A stretch of 64,000 nucleotides of DNA, taken from Isoetes taiwanensis. Its lineage: Eukaryota; Streptophyta; Lycopodiopsida; Isoetales; Isoetaceae. Numbering within the stretch: the first letter of the stretch is position 1; every line of letters begins with the position of its first letter. The stretch covers positions 28,923,305 through 28,987,304 of the forward strand of contig JAJEKV010000004.1 in NCBI GenBank assembly GCA_021234155.1. The letters are read 5' to 3'. The notes below the pieces were generated by a model that was given only the letters and a program-made list of their open reading frames with translations, was not told the origin of the DNA and ran no database searches. The translations under genes and the position numbers were made by a program. Below, in pieces: positions 47,606 through 59,027 of the stretch.

Positions 47606-47945
47606 ATGAGCATATATGCCTTATATTCCTTGATGTGGACCGTAGATAGCGATCCTCGTTTATGGGGTATTCTTGTACAAATTTTTATATACGGTATATG
47701 CAGGTGTGCGAAATACTATAAGATTTGAGTTAATATATTATATGGTGTCAATTTCATACGTGTGTAATATAATTTAAGGGCTCTCGCTGCCCTACGTGAC
47801 CCCCCGTGTGAATATGCACCCAAACCAAAGGGGGTCCAAGGGGGATTTTAATTTTAACATGTAGGATATAATGGTTTTGTTAATTATTGCCAATGGTGGA
47901 TGTTATATACATATAAAAAATTTTTGGGCCCTTCGGGCCCTAAGA
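47606..47945. mobile_element. Half of a TIR element (copy 2: core plus right arm)
   Basis: The core (47606-47757) matches 7363-7510 in the same direction. After it comes the inverted arm (47768-47943), the reverse complement of 7187-7362, ending gggcccttcgggccc. The left arm is missing. See the partner copy at 7187-7515. Confidence 0.75.
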
Positions 47946-49179
47946 AAAGAGAACGTAGTTAAATTTTGAGGAGCAGCAAATTCCAAATATATATATCTCC
48001 AGGTGCAAAATAACCTTGTTCCAAGTACAATATTGCATGTAATAAAAACATGAATAGAAATAAATACATTATATTGCATGTTTCTATACATGCCATACAT
48101 GTCCACACCACTATGTACATGCATCTGTTTGGAGCGTTTGCCACAGTCTCACTTCTATTACAAAGTGTGCCTTTGCAGTTGCCTTGCTTCAGATACCAAG
48201 GGTGGATGAATATTTCTTGCATTGCATAGCAAAGGCCACTCAAATATATGCAAATATCTTTGTTATAAAATGGCTTAACTTGAACAGATTGTGTGTGAAT
48301 CCTTAAGTCTTTAATATGCAACAAGCTTTTCTCTTGCCAGCGCACATATTATTAAAAGAGTGCGCACATGAAATTGAGATGAACACATAATGTGTATACA
48401 ACCCGCTAGCTTCTCAATGGCTTCAAATGTTGTAAGATTAACAACATTATGGTCTCCTCCCGGAGGATTTAGGACTAATTTGTAACCATAATTGGAGGCA
48501 ATGCTTGAGAACAAGCATGGCATTTCCAAATATAAAATGCGCGAGAAGGCTAACGTGGTGTCCCGCAAGAAACCATTGATAGCATAAAACCCTTAGAATA
48601 TCTAGCAATCTGTGATATGGCAATGCTTGAGAAGTAGCATGGCAACCAGGATCCCAGATGGCCATGCTGTTCCATATCGTTCCCGGCTTTGCCTTCTCAA
48701 CTACTCCTTTAGACACCTATAACAAAATATCAAGAAAAAGGATGCATGAGATGGATGACCCGGAACAGAAGTCGCATTTTCTTACATATTCTATGAGAGA
48801 TGTTTCGGATATTTTATCTTTTTGTCTATATGGATACACTGATTCCAGAATCTCGCTGCTTCTCAGCATATAGTTTGCACCTCCAAAGATAAAAAACCCC
48901 ATCCACAACTCATCGACCAAATAAGATGGGCCAGCATAACTACGAATTCATAAAGAGAATTTATTCTTCATCTGGCTTTGTAATCAAGAGCATCACCTCG
49001 CCACAAATCAACAAAGAAGCAAATATCTTTCCTCGAACACACAATATTTTGATGGATAATAGAATAGAATGGAAAAGCCTCGATCATGTTCGTGGGCTTA
49101 CATGCCAAGAAATCCGCCGAATCCTCAAGAACCAGGACAGATAACCCAAAATGCCAATCTCCAAATCGTAGGGAAAAAT

Positions 49180-49394
49180 TGTAGACCCGATTAGCTCAAG
49201 GGCACAAAATTGTGCTTACCTCACACCCTGTGTTTTGAAAGCGGCAGAGACCCCGGGTCGAATGCAAAGTGCCCAAACGAGACCTCCTCGAGATCATAAC
49301 TCAACGGCCTTGGGCATCCCAGGTGGGGCATCTCGGGTTTGGCGTAAAACATAAACCTTGCCGTGCTTTGCTTCCATTTCAAACAAAAAAAAAA
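49180..49394 (+). mobile_element. tRNA-derived SINE with A-rich tail
   Basis: An A-box-like ttagctcaagggca (49191 on) and a B-box-like gggtcgaatgc (49255 on) are about 60 bp apart, as in a tRNA gene with a long variable part. A body of about 120 bp and a poly-A run (49384-49393) follow. Target duplications were not identified. Confidence 0.5.
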
Positions 49395-50140
49395 CCCTAA
49401 CTACATAGGGCCTCGATGGCTGCATGCCCAATTCCAAACCTTTTTAAGAAAACTTAAGTGCTAAAAACATTACAAATTTAATCGTGACCGTACGATGCTG
49501 CTTCTCATAAAAAATGAATGGTCAAGATAAGCGGCACTCTAGAAATACTGTTCAGTACACCAAGATGAATACGGCAATGAAATCATAGAAAAACCTTTGT
49601 AAATATCGTACAAAAACACAAAAATGACCCCCTGTCATTATGCTAGATATTAGTCTTTCAAAGTAGTGTTATATGCAACTCCCACTCTTTAATGTCTTCT
49701 AAGTAATATCTTATGGCCAAGACATAAGGCAAGACTATAAGAAATTTATGCGCCTAGAAATTACTCTCTATGAGAAGGTGAATACTTTGTTGTCCTATGA
49801 ATTGAACTCGCAACTTTGGAAATAGTTCATTGAGCTTTGCATAGACAATGGTACAACCACATCCCTTGAAACACCCCTTCGTGGGTGCAATTTTGTTGCT
49901 TTTCATGCAAGTTGCTTTTCAATTGTTTATCTTTTTCTTTCTTTGTCAACACATTGTAAAGAATGTTGGAATATTAGAGATTTTATGTCAACACAATTGT
50001 AAAGAATGTTGGAATATTATAGATTTGTCCTAAGATGGTGGGCAAGATGATTTTAAGCAATAATTGTCTTTATTCATGAGATTGTTGGAATATTAGCACT
50101 GATCATGGTGGGCAAGCGTGGCAAAAATGCAATGCCTTAT

Positions 50141-50364
50141 GGGCCGTTCACATGAAGAACCTTTTTCCAGTAATAAACAAATACCGGGCGCTTTATCGGC
50201 GACTTAGAAAACTCTATTCAAAGATCGCGCCACTCACGCAGCGAAGCCGAGTCGGAATTTTGTGCCCTACCGAGGCAAAGTTGTTTAACACCCGGGTGAA
50301 TTCAGCAGACACGCATGCAGAAAAAATTTTCACACAAAGAAGTCGGCCAAAGATGTGAATGGTC
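50141..50364. mobile_element. Harbinger-like MITE, 224 bp
   Basis: The ends gggccgttcacatg and atgtgaatggtc are inverted repeats. The left end differs by only a base or two from the Harbinger TIR at 41297 (gggtcgttcacatg on the minus strand). The interior has no coding capacity. It is probably a non-autonomous relative mobilised by that family. Confidence 0.6.
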
Positions 50365-51537
50365 ATGGGGTTCGGGAGTTCAAATGCTGGTCGGCAAGGC
50401 TTCAGCCCCTTGAGTAAAGACTTACTCATGTGATCGCTACATTATATTGTGTTTATTTATATTGAAATTCTTTTTGATTGAATGCAGTAAAGTCATATTG
50501 AGATAATGTATGCAAAATATATAAAAGTGCATGTAACAAATATAAGTACATCAGATAATCCATCTAGCTAAATGGATGTTGCCTAATGTTGGTAAGGGCT
50601 AGGGGATGGTTGTGCTATACCATAATACTTGGTAAGAAATAAAGAGAAAAAGCAAAAATGGAACATAAATGACAAAAAGTTTGCATAACTTTGTGATAAT
50701 ATAGCTTATCTGACTGGCCTCTAGTGAAAAATGTCAAATCTGTCATTAAATGGGAAGAAATAAATGGGCTTCAGACAAAGGCATATCTTTATTATAATAA
50801 CTACTACTATTATTGTAGATGGGAATTTACTTACTGAAGTCATATTGTATATGTATATGATAAGCATACATGCATTTGCGAGCAAATCAATGTGAAAGAA
50901 GAGAAATCTTAATTGTTAATGCTTCAACAGAGATTACTTTTGATACAAAGGTGTTTGTTACATGGTAAATATGGTAAATAATGTAACTTTTTGTTACATG
51001 GTATATAAGGTGTCTGTTGGCCATATTTCAGGGCAGTGCCATTGCAAAAGCTGAAAAAGAGAGAGAGAAGAAATATCATACCTCTCTGCATAGCCAGGGA
51101 CCATGCCATTATCCTTGGACTGCCAGAGGTCTTGAATGACATGAAATTTAGAAAATGGTGATAAGTACTGCTATTCTTGGAATTTAGAAAATTGTGATAA
51201 GTTCTGCTACCAGTTAAAGGTTATTCAAGATGCAAAATAGCCTTATGGAAGCATTTCAAGTAGACACTATCTCAGAATTTTAAATAGGAATCCCAAGACA
51301 TTTAGATATGGACCTGGGTGCATGCCTGGCATTTCTGTTAAGTTCAAGTATTTAGCAGATCTATGAATGGCATCAAAGTCACCTGCATAAGCTCGTTGCA
51401 TCTGAGTGATGGATACGCGTTTGCTCCTTTGTATCTTAATATCGCCAATGCTAGTCTTTCCTGCCCCCTAAGAGTGATGATCTTTGATATGGTGACATAA
51501 CTATGTAGTAATGGCAGTATTTAAGTTGTCTGTCATT

Positions 51538-51729
51538 ATGCAACTTCGCCATAGCTAGCATGTTGGGTCTTCACATCCAGCTATAAAAGTTAAGCGCTAG
51601 CCCCTGTTAGAAACAACAACAACTCTATGCTTCTGACCATGTCTCCTATGTCTTCTATGCAACTTCGCCATAGCTAGCAAGTTGGGTCTTCACATCCAGC
51701 TATAAAAGTTAAGAGCTAGCCCCTGTTAG
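51538..51729. repeat. Near-identical 73-bp direct repeats, 46 bp apart
   Basis: Copies at 51538-51610 and 51657-51729 differ at only two positions. Each contains ctataaaag, a good TATA box. The high identity implies a recent event. The arrangement is like a miniature LTR element, but no clear primer-binding site or polypurine tract fits the 46-bp spacer. Confidence 0.85.
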
Positions 51730-52325
51730 TAGAGAGTGTTAATTGCACTAAACAAATGGTGGAGGAGAGCAGCTCATTCATATCTTACACTGTTGGATCA
51801 AGCTCCAGAAGTCTATAATCATCGCCGGATTTATTCCACAGATCTGCTCTTTATAAGTCGTGCAAACAGCTCTGTCGTACAGCTCCATGCTATGCTGCCA
51901 TGCAAGCCAATGACATGCTCTGCCATCCTTGCTAGAATTGAACCATTAAGAAATTATAATCCACCCTAAGTATTTTAAAGCTTAGATAAACACCCAATCC
52001 ATGCCAGAATCGAGCCTGTGAACTCGTAATTGGAGAAAGTGAGCTTTTTTAGAGAGGTGAGATTTGCAATGGAGCTTGAAATTTTGCCGGAGAAGCCACT
52101 GTTGGCAACAAAGTTCCTCATAAAGTACACTAATAAACTAAAACCATACACTAAAACTCATAAAGTACACTAAGCTAGAACCAGAAAAATCAAAACTTAC
52201 AGATGGATGAAAGCCCTTTCTTGTAATACCAAAGTAGCAAGCTGGTGCTCCAGGCCTAGCTTTGGCTATGGCAGATCGAGCTTTATCCAAAGGTATAAAA
52301 GACATGAAAATGAAGAACCCTAGAA

Positions 52326-52620
52326 CCGTAGTCCTTTACGATTGCCTCCATTGCTATATCGGCAAAGCCAATCTTCATTATCCCTGCTTCTACTTCCATC
52401 ATCCATTCTTCTTCTCAACCAGCCTTTGCATGGCAATTCCAGATGCAGATTTTTTGCTATCAGAGCATCTTCTGTCGCTAAAAATTGCTGGAACTCCATC
52501 GCCGCAGAGAGAGAGAGCAAGATTCTAAAATGAAAACTTAGAGTTCTTTGTGCTCTGCTACCGTAAGCTCGACTGGCAAGAATAACTGTTCCCGTTGAAG
52601 GTCGCCATAGACAGAGATGC
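52326..52620 (-). CDS. Possible first exon of an unidentified gene
   Basis: On the minus strand an ATG (about 52505) follows a CT-rich leader (tctctctctctctgcggcg), typical of a plant 5' UTR. It opens MEFQQFLATEDALIAKN and continues LHLELPCKGWLRRRMDD to a stop near 52323. I do not recognise the protein and saw no convincing next exon. It may be a short ORF or a relic. Confidence 0.25.
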
Positions 52621-53456
52621 GGCCGCCGGATCCACATTCTTTTTTGAGCATTTTTAAACGGTCAACGATAAACAGGGCCCTGTTTGTAGGCTAGCCGCCA
52701 TAGCCAAAAAAAACCTCACGACCTTTTGTTTATTTTAGGGTTCCTAGGTGTCCAAATCTCAACCATAAATTCTCAACCCTAAATCCCAGCCTTTGGATTT
52801 AGGGCTGGGTCCAACACTTACACAATAACATTATAATATACAATTATTCTTCGAGGTACTCTTCATTCCTTGCAACACATTCCAACAAAATTTGTGTTGC
52901 AAGTCTTCGTAGCTCGACCCCTTGCCCTCCGGAGCGCTCTATTGGCCTGCAGGTCGACACTACGTTAGTACCATTTTAATTATTAATAAAATTATGGTTA
53001 TAAGGGAACCACCCCATCTATCTACATGAATGCATGACTAATCTCCCGGCGTAGGAAGAGGATGCTTCTTCCATCGTGGCCGTGGAGACAGCGCCCTATA
53101 ATGCCTATATGACGCTCATGCCTACACCTTTAGTTGCCCAACGTGGAGGATAGAGTCCTTCCCGTATATGGGGTGTGAAGGATAGGGTCCTCCCCGTAGG
53201 CATTGACTAGAGGTGATTTTCCTATCAATGCATTCCTGAATGACCTCTTATCTCTCGAGGTCGTCTACTTCCGTGGGACAGAAGTAGACTTTTTAATCTA
53301 CCTTCCAACTCATCCAAGCAGAACCGCGGTCATGCCTACATTGACATTACACCACGTCCTAGAGATCACCGTAGCGGTCTCATCATCGGTAACAACGCAT
53401 GCAACCCATACCAAGCATAGGTTGGATGCGTAGATTAATCTTAACTACACATGAAA

Positions 53457-54557
53457 TTAATCTACACAAATCGACATGCCTGAGCCAATTTCTTCGGAGA
53501 TGACCTTGCTGTCCCATTGCTCCATGAACTGTGGGTACTGCTTTATTAGATCCTTCTTAAGTACCCATGTCGCGTCTTCCACCGGCAAGTGTTTCCACTT
53601 GACCAAATATTGGAGAAACTCGGATCTTCTTGTTTTGTTGAAGGCTTTATCAAGAATCAATTCTGGAACTATCTCCAGCTGCTCTTCCGTCATTTCCAAC
53701 AACGTTGGAGTGTCCAAGACTTCATCTGGATTTGGAGTATGTTTCTTCAACAAACTCACGTGGAAGACTTTATGAATCTTTAGGTGTGCTGGCAAGTCTA
53801 ACTTGTAGGATTGGTTACCTACTCTCTTGACTATTCTGAAGGGTCCAGCCCACCTTGGAGCAAGCTTCTTACAATTTCCAATGCGGAGCTTCGCCTGCTT
53901 CACTTTGATCTTGAGCCACACGTCGTCGCCAACTTGGAACTCTCTGACCATCCGATGCTTGTCGGCGATGCTCTTTTGTCGACTCCTTGCCGCAAGAAGA
54001 TATCCTCGGACCTCTTCTACCAGCTGCTGCATGTCGGCCAACATTTGCTGCGAAACCTCTACTTTTGACACGGGATTGTGCCAAGTGTCTGGAGTTAGGC
54101 ATTGGTAGCCGTAATTGATCATGAACGGCGACATTTGGGATGATTCCTGCTTGGTGCTATTATAAGCGAACTCCACCAAATGAATAAACTCTTCCCACAT
54201 ACCCTGCTTGTTCCAGACATAGTTTTGCAGCATATCTTCCAAAATTCTGTTGGTCCGTTCCATTTGCCCATTCGTCTGAGGATGATAGGCCGTGCTCATG
54301 GACAGCTTTGTCTGAATCGTCGCAAAAAGATCTTGCCAAAAGGTAAACTTCGGGTCCCTGTCGGAGATGATCTCTCTCGGCATACCATGGAGCATGAAGA
54401 TTTCTTTGGTGAAGAGCTTCGCTGTATCCATAGCTGTGTCGGTGGTCCTGCAAGGCACAAAATGTGACATCTTCGGTCGACCACGACCATCAAGGCATCC
54501 TTCCCTCTTACTGTCCTTGGAAGCCCTGCTATGAAGTCTATGCTGATGACCTTCCAC
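53457..54557 (-). pseudogene. Chromovirus integrase C-terminal part and chromodomain
   Basis: The frame carries the rest of the catalytic core, with GMPREIISDRDPKFTFWQDL (second Asp) and STAYHPQTNGQMERTNRILE (Glu). The GPY/F-type region follows as LAPRWAGPFRIVKRVGNQSY, and the end is a chromodomain: EFLQYLVKWKHLPVEDATWV then LKKDLIKQYPQF. Chromodomains of this type steer chromovirus integration towards modified-histone chromatin. A frame change near 54478 separates this part from the first catalytic Asp region (DFIAGLPRT, 54530). The frame runs to the stop at 53457. Confidence 0.92.
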
Positions 54558-54580
54558 TTAGCATTCGGCACCGCTAACAT

Positions 54581-55174
54581 TAGGCCGGATTTGGGGTCTC
54601 AAAATGGCCCTTAACTTTAATTTCTAATATCCACGTCATAGTACCTTCAAGCCAATGAAAGAGAGGAATTCAAAATGAAAATCAGTATTACGTGGCACTT
54701 TTGCAATAAATAGTACTATAATAATTGCACTTTTTAACTCAAATACAATCGTTTTTTGGCTATAACTTGTGATTGTGATGTCCAAATTACACGCCGTTTG
54801 TTGCGTTGGATAGCCCATAGCGAGATCTTTCCAATGAATATAGCCTTGATATGCTTTTGATAAAAGAAAGACTAAAAAAATGCAAAAAACCAGGTTTTTT
54901 CTCGTTTTTTTTTTAACTTTTGGTCATCTAAATTAGATTAAAATATATTCAACTCATATGCTTTGGATAGAGCTTTTGATTCCGCATCCAATGAAACAAA
55001 AATCATGCGATTTGAAGCTATGAATCAAAAGTTATGGCCCAAAAACTAATTGATGAAGTTACTTTTTGCGTATTTATTGCGATTAAAGAGAAGGAAAGTA
55101 CAATTAATAAGCAAAAGAAAATATGACATGGAATTTTTCTTACGAGGCCATTTTGAGACCCCAAATCCGCCCTA
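54581..55174. mobile_element. 594-bp TIR element inserted in the integrase gene
   Basis: The ends are 29-bp near-perfect inverted repeats (taggccggatttggggtctc... and ...gagaccccaaatccgcccta), differing at one base. It splits integrase between QLCQQTKAEQLRIPGALEP and VPNAKWKVISIDF. The interior is AT-rich with no open frame over 60 codons. Flanking acgttag and atgttag could be a 7-bp target duplication with one CpG transition, but TA/TA is also possible, so the superfamily is open. Confidence 0.9.
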
Positions 55175-56816
55175 ACGTGGTTCCAATGCCCCTGGAATTC
55201 GAAGCTGCTCTGCCTTCGTCTGCTGACATAGCTGACACTCTTTGATGTAGCGAGCTACCTGCTTCTTCATCCCTGGCCAATAATAGCTACTTCGCACTTT
55301 GAAATATGTCTTCATAAATCCTGCGTGGCCAGCTATGGGACTGTTGTGGGTGTCGTGGAGAATCAACTTCCTCATCCCTGATGATTCCGGCACGCACAAC
55401 TTGTTCTTATGCCCCTGATGATTCCGGCACACACAACTTGTTCTTATGGTACAAAAGGTTACCTTCCTTCTTAAAATTCTTGAAGGTTTCCCTCTCCTGA
55501 TCTGTTCTTGGCTCCTTGCACAAGCTCGCCCATACTTCCTTGAAGTCTGCATCTGTTGGCAAGGTTTCTTCGATCTTCTTTCCGAAGTCGTTGGAGAGCG
55601 TCGAAACTGCATTGCAATGCACTCTAGTTGTCAGGGGATGCCTTGAAAGCGCATCTGCTATCACATTGAGCTTCCCCGGCTTATAGACTATATCAAAGTC
55701 ATACTCTTTGAGGAACTCCATCCACCTTCGCTGCCTCAGGTTAAGATGTGATTGCGTGAATACATATTGGAGGCTCTGATGGTCTGTGTCCACCTGGAAC
55801 TTCCTCCCCAATAGGTAGTGCCTCCAAATTCTTAGTGCTCTGACAACTGCAAGCAACTCCTGATCATGAGTCGGGTAGCGCGTTTCGGCGTCGTTCATCT
55901 TCCGAGAATCATAGGCTACCACTCGCTCCTCTTGCATGAGCACTGCACCTGTGGCTATCTTACTTGCGTCTGTCGCCACAAGCTTGTCTTTCTCTGGGTC
56001 TGGCAGGGTCAAGACGGGGGCGGTTGTCGAAGCTTCCTTCAATAATTCAAACCCTGCTTGGGCTTTCTTGTGCCAATGGTCCGCCCAATCCTTCACTTTT
56101 TCTGCCCTCGTCAAATCTGTTAGCGGGGCCACTATCTTTGCAAAGTTCTTCACAAACTTCCTGTAGTATCCTGCTAGGCCAAGAAAACTTCTGACCTCAT
56201 GGACATTCTTCGGTGCCGGCCACTGAATCACCGCTTCAATCTTGGCAGGATCCGTCGAAATTCCTTCTGCTGAGATCACATGGCCCAGGTATTTCACCTT
56301 CTCCGTTGCGAAGTGGCACTTCGACAACTTTGCGTATAACTGGTGACTCCTTAACTTCTCAAGCACTCTCCTTAGGTGTTGCACGTGTTCTTCCAGGGAT
56401 CTGCTATATACCAAAATGTCATCAAAGAATACTATCACAAAAGTATCCAAGATCTCCCTGAAGATGTCGTTCATGAGCCTCATGAACGTTGCTGGGGCGT
56501 TCGATAAGCCGAAAGGCATTACCATGAATTCATAGTGTCCATACCGCGTCTTGAAAGCGGTTTTATGGATGTCTTCTTCCTTGATCCTGATCTGATGATA
56601 GCCTGACCTTAAGTCAATTTTGGAGAAGACTTTTGCCCCTTGGAGCTGATCCATCAAGTCATCCGATCTAGGGAGCGCGTACTTATTCTTGATGGTGTGC
56701 TTGTTCAACTGCCTGTAATCTATGCACATCCTCAAGCTGCCATCCTTCTTCTTCACAAAAAGAATGGGTGCCCCAAATGGTGAGACGCTAGGTCTAATGA
56801 AGCCTAGGTCGAGCAA
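55172..56816 (-). pseudogene. Chromovirus reverse transcriptase, RNase H and integrase zinc finger
   Basis: RT begins [20 protein letters not shown] after an in-frame TAG (56820-56822). It keeps [30 protein letters not shown] and the catalytic [12 protein letters not shown] box. RNase H follows with [17 protein letters not shown] and [12 protein letters not shown] 35-bp tandem duplication near 55390-55440 repeats [10 protein letters not shown] and breaks the frame. After it comes the HHCC zinc finger (HDTHNSPIAGHAGF and YIKECQLCQQTK). The 469-codon RT/RH part is otherwise uninterrupted. Confidence 0.95.
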
Positions 56817-56819
56817 CTC

Positions 56820-57623
56820 CTACAATTGCTTCTTTAGCTCCGTCAGCTCCTGCGTCGTCATTCTGTATGGAGCCTTGCTCGTCGGCTTCGTACCTGGTTC
56901 GAGTGCTATCTCACACTCGACTCCCCTATAAGGAGGGAGCTGTTCAATCTCATCTGGAAAGAGATCGTGGAACTCCGTGATCAACCCAGCTATCTGTTTG
57001 GGCAACTTGCTAAGCACCTTGTCTTCTTTGCTTTCTTCTGATTCGGGCTCTTCGATCTCAAGCTTGAAGATATATGCTACCTGCTCACTCCTTAGGCACT
57101 TGAGCAGCCGCTTACTAGACATACACTGCATGATGGGGACAACTTCTTTACCTGTGATCTCTATGATCTTGCCATTGGATGCTGTGAGGGTCACCTTCCG
57201 CTTTCCACAATCAATAAGGGCTCCTGCTGGACCAAGATACTCCATTCCAATGATTAAATCATACTTTCCAATATTCATTACTTCTGCCCCCATCTGGATG
57301 TTGATTCCCGGCAAATCAATGTCGAAGTTTATCCTTTTGCCTGTTGTGTGCCTTACTTCCCCGTTTGCTAACACCACGGGCCTCGGCTTGGACTTCAACG
57401 GTTTCAATTTCAACATTTCAACCATTCTTGGGGACGCAAAGTTGTGGCTGCTTCCCGAGTCTATCCGGATTACGAATGACTTGGTTTTGGCCTTCCCTAG
57501 TGTGGAGATCACCTGATACTGATTCTCTGCTTGTTCTGTATCTATGGCAGCAAAAATGTGACACTCACCCTGAATATAGTCGCGCTGCCTCGTCGTCGTC
57601 ATTAGACGGAGTGTCCCATCCAC
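56820..57623 (-). pseudogene. Chromovirus aspartic protease
   Basis: FVIRIDSGSSHNFASPRMVE carries the D-S-G catalytic motif of retroviral-type proteases. The downstream YDLIIGMEYLGPAGALIDCG is also typical of the plant gypsy protease region. It is joined to RT in the same frame but for a TAG between QL and ELLDLG, best explained as a CAG codon mutated to TAG. A frame change near 57600 separates it from the zinc knuckle. Confidence 0.9.
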
Positions 57624-57927
57624 CCAACTCCGCTAGCGCTACGCTCATGACGAAGGGGCAGTTCGCTGTCCTGTGGCCTGGCTGGAAGCACCTGAAGCAA
57701 AGCTGCTTTTCTATGCACTCCTGCCTCTTCTCCTTGGGCATTGCCTGCAAAAAAGACCGCACTGCTTTGGAGTAGTTTGACCCCTCCTGCTTGTCCTTGA
57801 AGGACACCTGGTTCTCTTGCTTCTTCCCATAGTTGCCACTATATGGAGTCTTTGCTGGACCCGGGCTAGCTGCTCTAGGGCTATAGCTTCCTGTTGCCTT
57901 GCCCTTCTCCTGATAATGCTGCTGTTT
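57565..57927 (-). pseudogene. Chromovirus gag zinc knuckle region
   Basis: CFRCFQPGHRTANC fits CX2CX4HX4C, the nucleic-acid-binding knuckle of gag. It follows gag in the same frame after a single TAG (57928-57930) at QYSG*KQQ, again a likely CAG to TAG change. Confidence 0.9.
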
Positions 57928-58758
57928 CTATCCACTGTACTGAGGCCCCGTTCCTTGCAAGCTGATCACCTTGGATTCTGCTTTCGACACTGTCTTGGGG
58001 TTGATTGACCTTACCAACTTCCTTATCTCATCATTCAATCCTTCGATGTATCCTTCCACTGCGTGGTGTTCGCTCAATTTTGGCACATACAACCTGAGCC
58101 TCATGAACTCCTCCGTGTACTTCTGCACAGACCTGTTGCCCTGCTGCAAGTGGTGAAACTGCTGCATCATGTGACACTTATGCTCTCGGGGTACATAATG
58201 GCGCTTGAAAGCCTTCGCAAACTTCTTGAACTTGCAACTGTCCCTGTTCAGGCCATGGGCCTTGGCATAGCCCTTCCACCAAATGCGTGCTGCTCCCTTC
58301 AGGTTGGCTGTTACCACCCTGCCTTTGTCCTTATCCTTCATGCTATAAGCATTACCGTACTCACTCATCTCATCGAGCCAAGCCTCTGCTTCCATGCCTG
58401 ATCTGCTGTCGCCCGAAAATTGCTCAAGCTTTCTGGCCTTCCATACATTTCCCAATGCTGAGTCTACCTTCTTCTGATAGTCCGAGGTCTTCATGTCCTT
58501 GTGTCTGCCGTCTCTTCGGTCATGCACCTGCTCTTCCTCTTCTTCGGAGTCGGAGTCCGAATCTGAGCTTGAGTCGGAGGATTCCGTGCTGGGGGACCTC
58601 CTTCTCTTGCTCTTCCTCTTGTCCTTCTTCGTCTTCTGAGGTGGTGCTTCGGGCAACTGAACACTGCCATCTGGAGCAACTCCTCCTTGGGCTGCCAAGA
58701 AAGCCTTTATTTGCTCAAGGTCCGTTCTCATCTGCGACATTTCTTCCTCAGGAGTCAT
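57928..58758 (-). CDS. Chromovirus gag
   Basis: A 276-codon frame starts at an ATG (MTPEEEMSQMRTDLEQ). A basic then Ser/Asp/Glu-rich N-terminal region (residues about 45-85, with KRRRSPSTESSDSSSDS) leads to the capsid-like core: WKARKLEQFSGD, EAEAWLDEM, VVTANLKGAARIWWKGYAKA and MMQQFHHLQQGNRSVQKYTE. The core is the retrotransposon gag fold that forms the particle. The Lys/Arg and phospho-Ser-like tract before it is longer than I expect for the family. The frame ends at the TAG before the knuckle. Confidence 0.9.
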   Translation of the reverse strand: MTPEEEMSQMRTDLEQIKAFLAAQGGVAPDGSVQLPEAPPQKTKKDKRKSKRRRSPSTESSDSSSDSDSDSEEEEEQVHDRRDGRHKDMKTSDYQKKVDSALGNVWKARKLEQFSGDSRSGMEAEAWLDEMSEYGNAYSMKDKDKGRVVTANLKGAARIWWKGYAKAHGLNRDSCKFKKFAKAFKRHYVPREHKCHMMQQFHHLQQGNRSVQKYTEEFMRLRLYVPKLSEHHAVEGYIEGLNDEIRKLVRSINPKTVSKAESKVISLQGTGPQYSG

Positions 58759-59027
58759 TGGGCCGAATGCTTCATACAGGCTCCTTGCCGGGGGTGGTCT
58801 GGGCGGAGCCTGTTCTTCCCTACGGTCTCGCTGTTGTTGTTCCCCTGAGCCTGGGCCTCTAGCTGCATATACAAGTAGATCATGGCCTTATGGTTAGCTT
58901 TTATTTGTTCTATTGCATTATATATGTTTGTTGGTATATACATCAACAAAACATTTAAAGTGCAAAAGAAAATATATTTATGTATATATAATATCTTAAT
59001 ACAATGCCTCTGGGATCAAGAGTCTAA
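58759..59027. other. Spacer between gag and ORF2
   Basis: AT-rich in its ORF2-proximal part (58915-59010), it may hold the ORF2 3' UTR and the leader for gag. No other feature seen. Confidence 0.4.

Larger units (their letters stand above)
47400..53450. other. Foreign block between the chromovirus pol end and its PPT
   Basis: In chromoviruses the polypurine tract normally lies close to the end of pol, yet here about 6 kb intervene. The block contains a half TIR element (47606-47945), a SINE (49180-49394), a Harbinger-like MITE (50141-50364) and a young 73-bp duplication (51538-51729). No LTR pair or transposase explains the whole block. Most of its open frames (60-128 codons) have no recognisable family. 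The exact edges are not clear. Confidence 0.5.

Noticed and set aside
56817-57930. Programmed stop read-through or frameshifting between gag, protease and RT
   Set aside because: The stops are TAG at places where CAG is expected, and unrelated frame changes and a nested insertion occur in the same gene, so decay explains them.
55936-58862. Plus-strand open frames across the pol/gag region
   Set aside because: All lie opposite recognisable RT, protease and gag on the minus strand.
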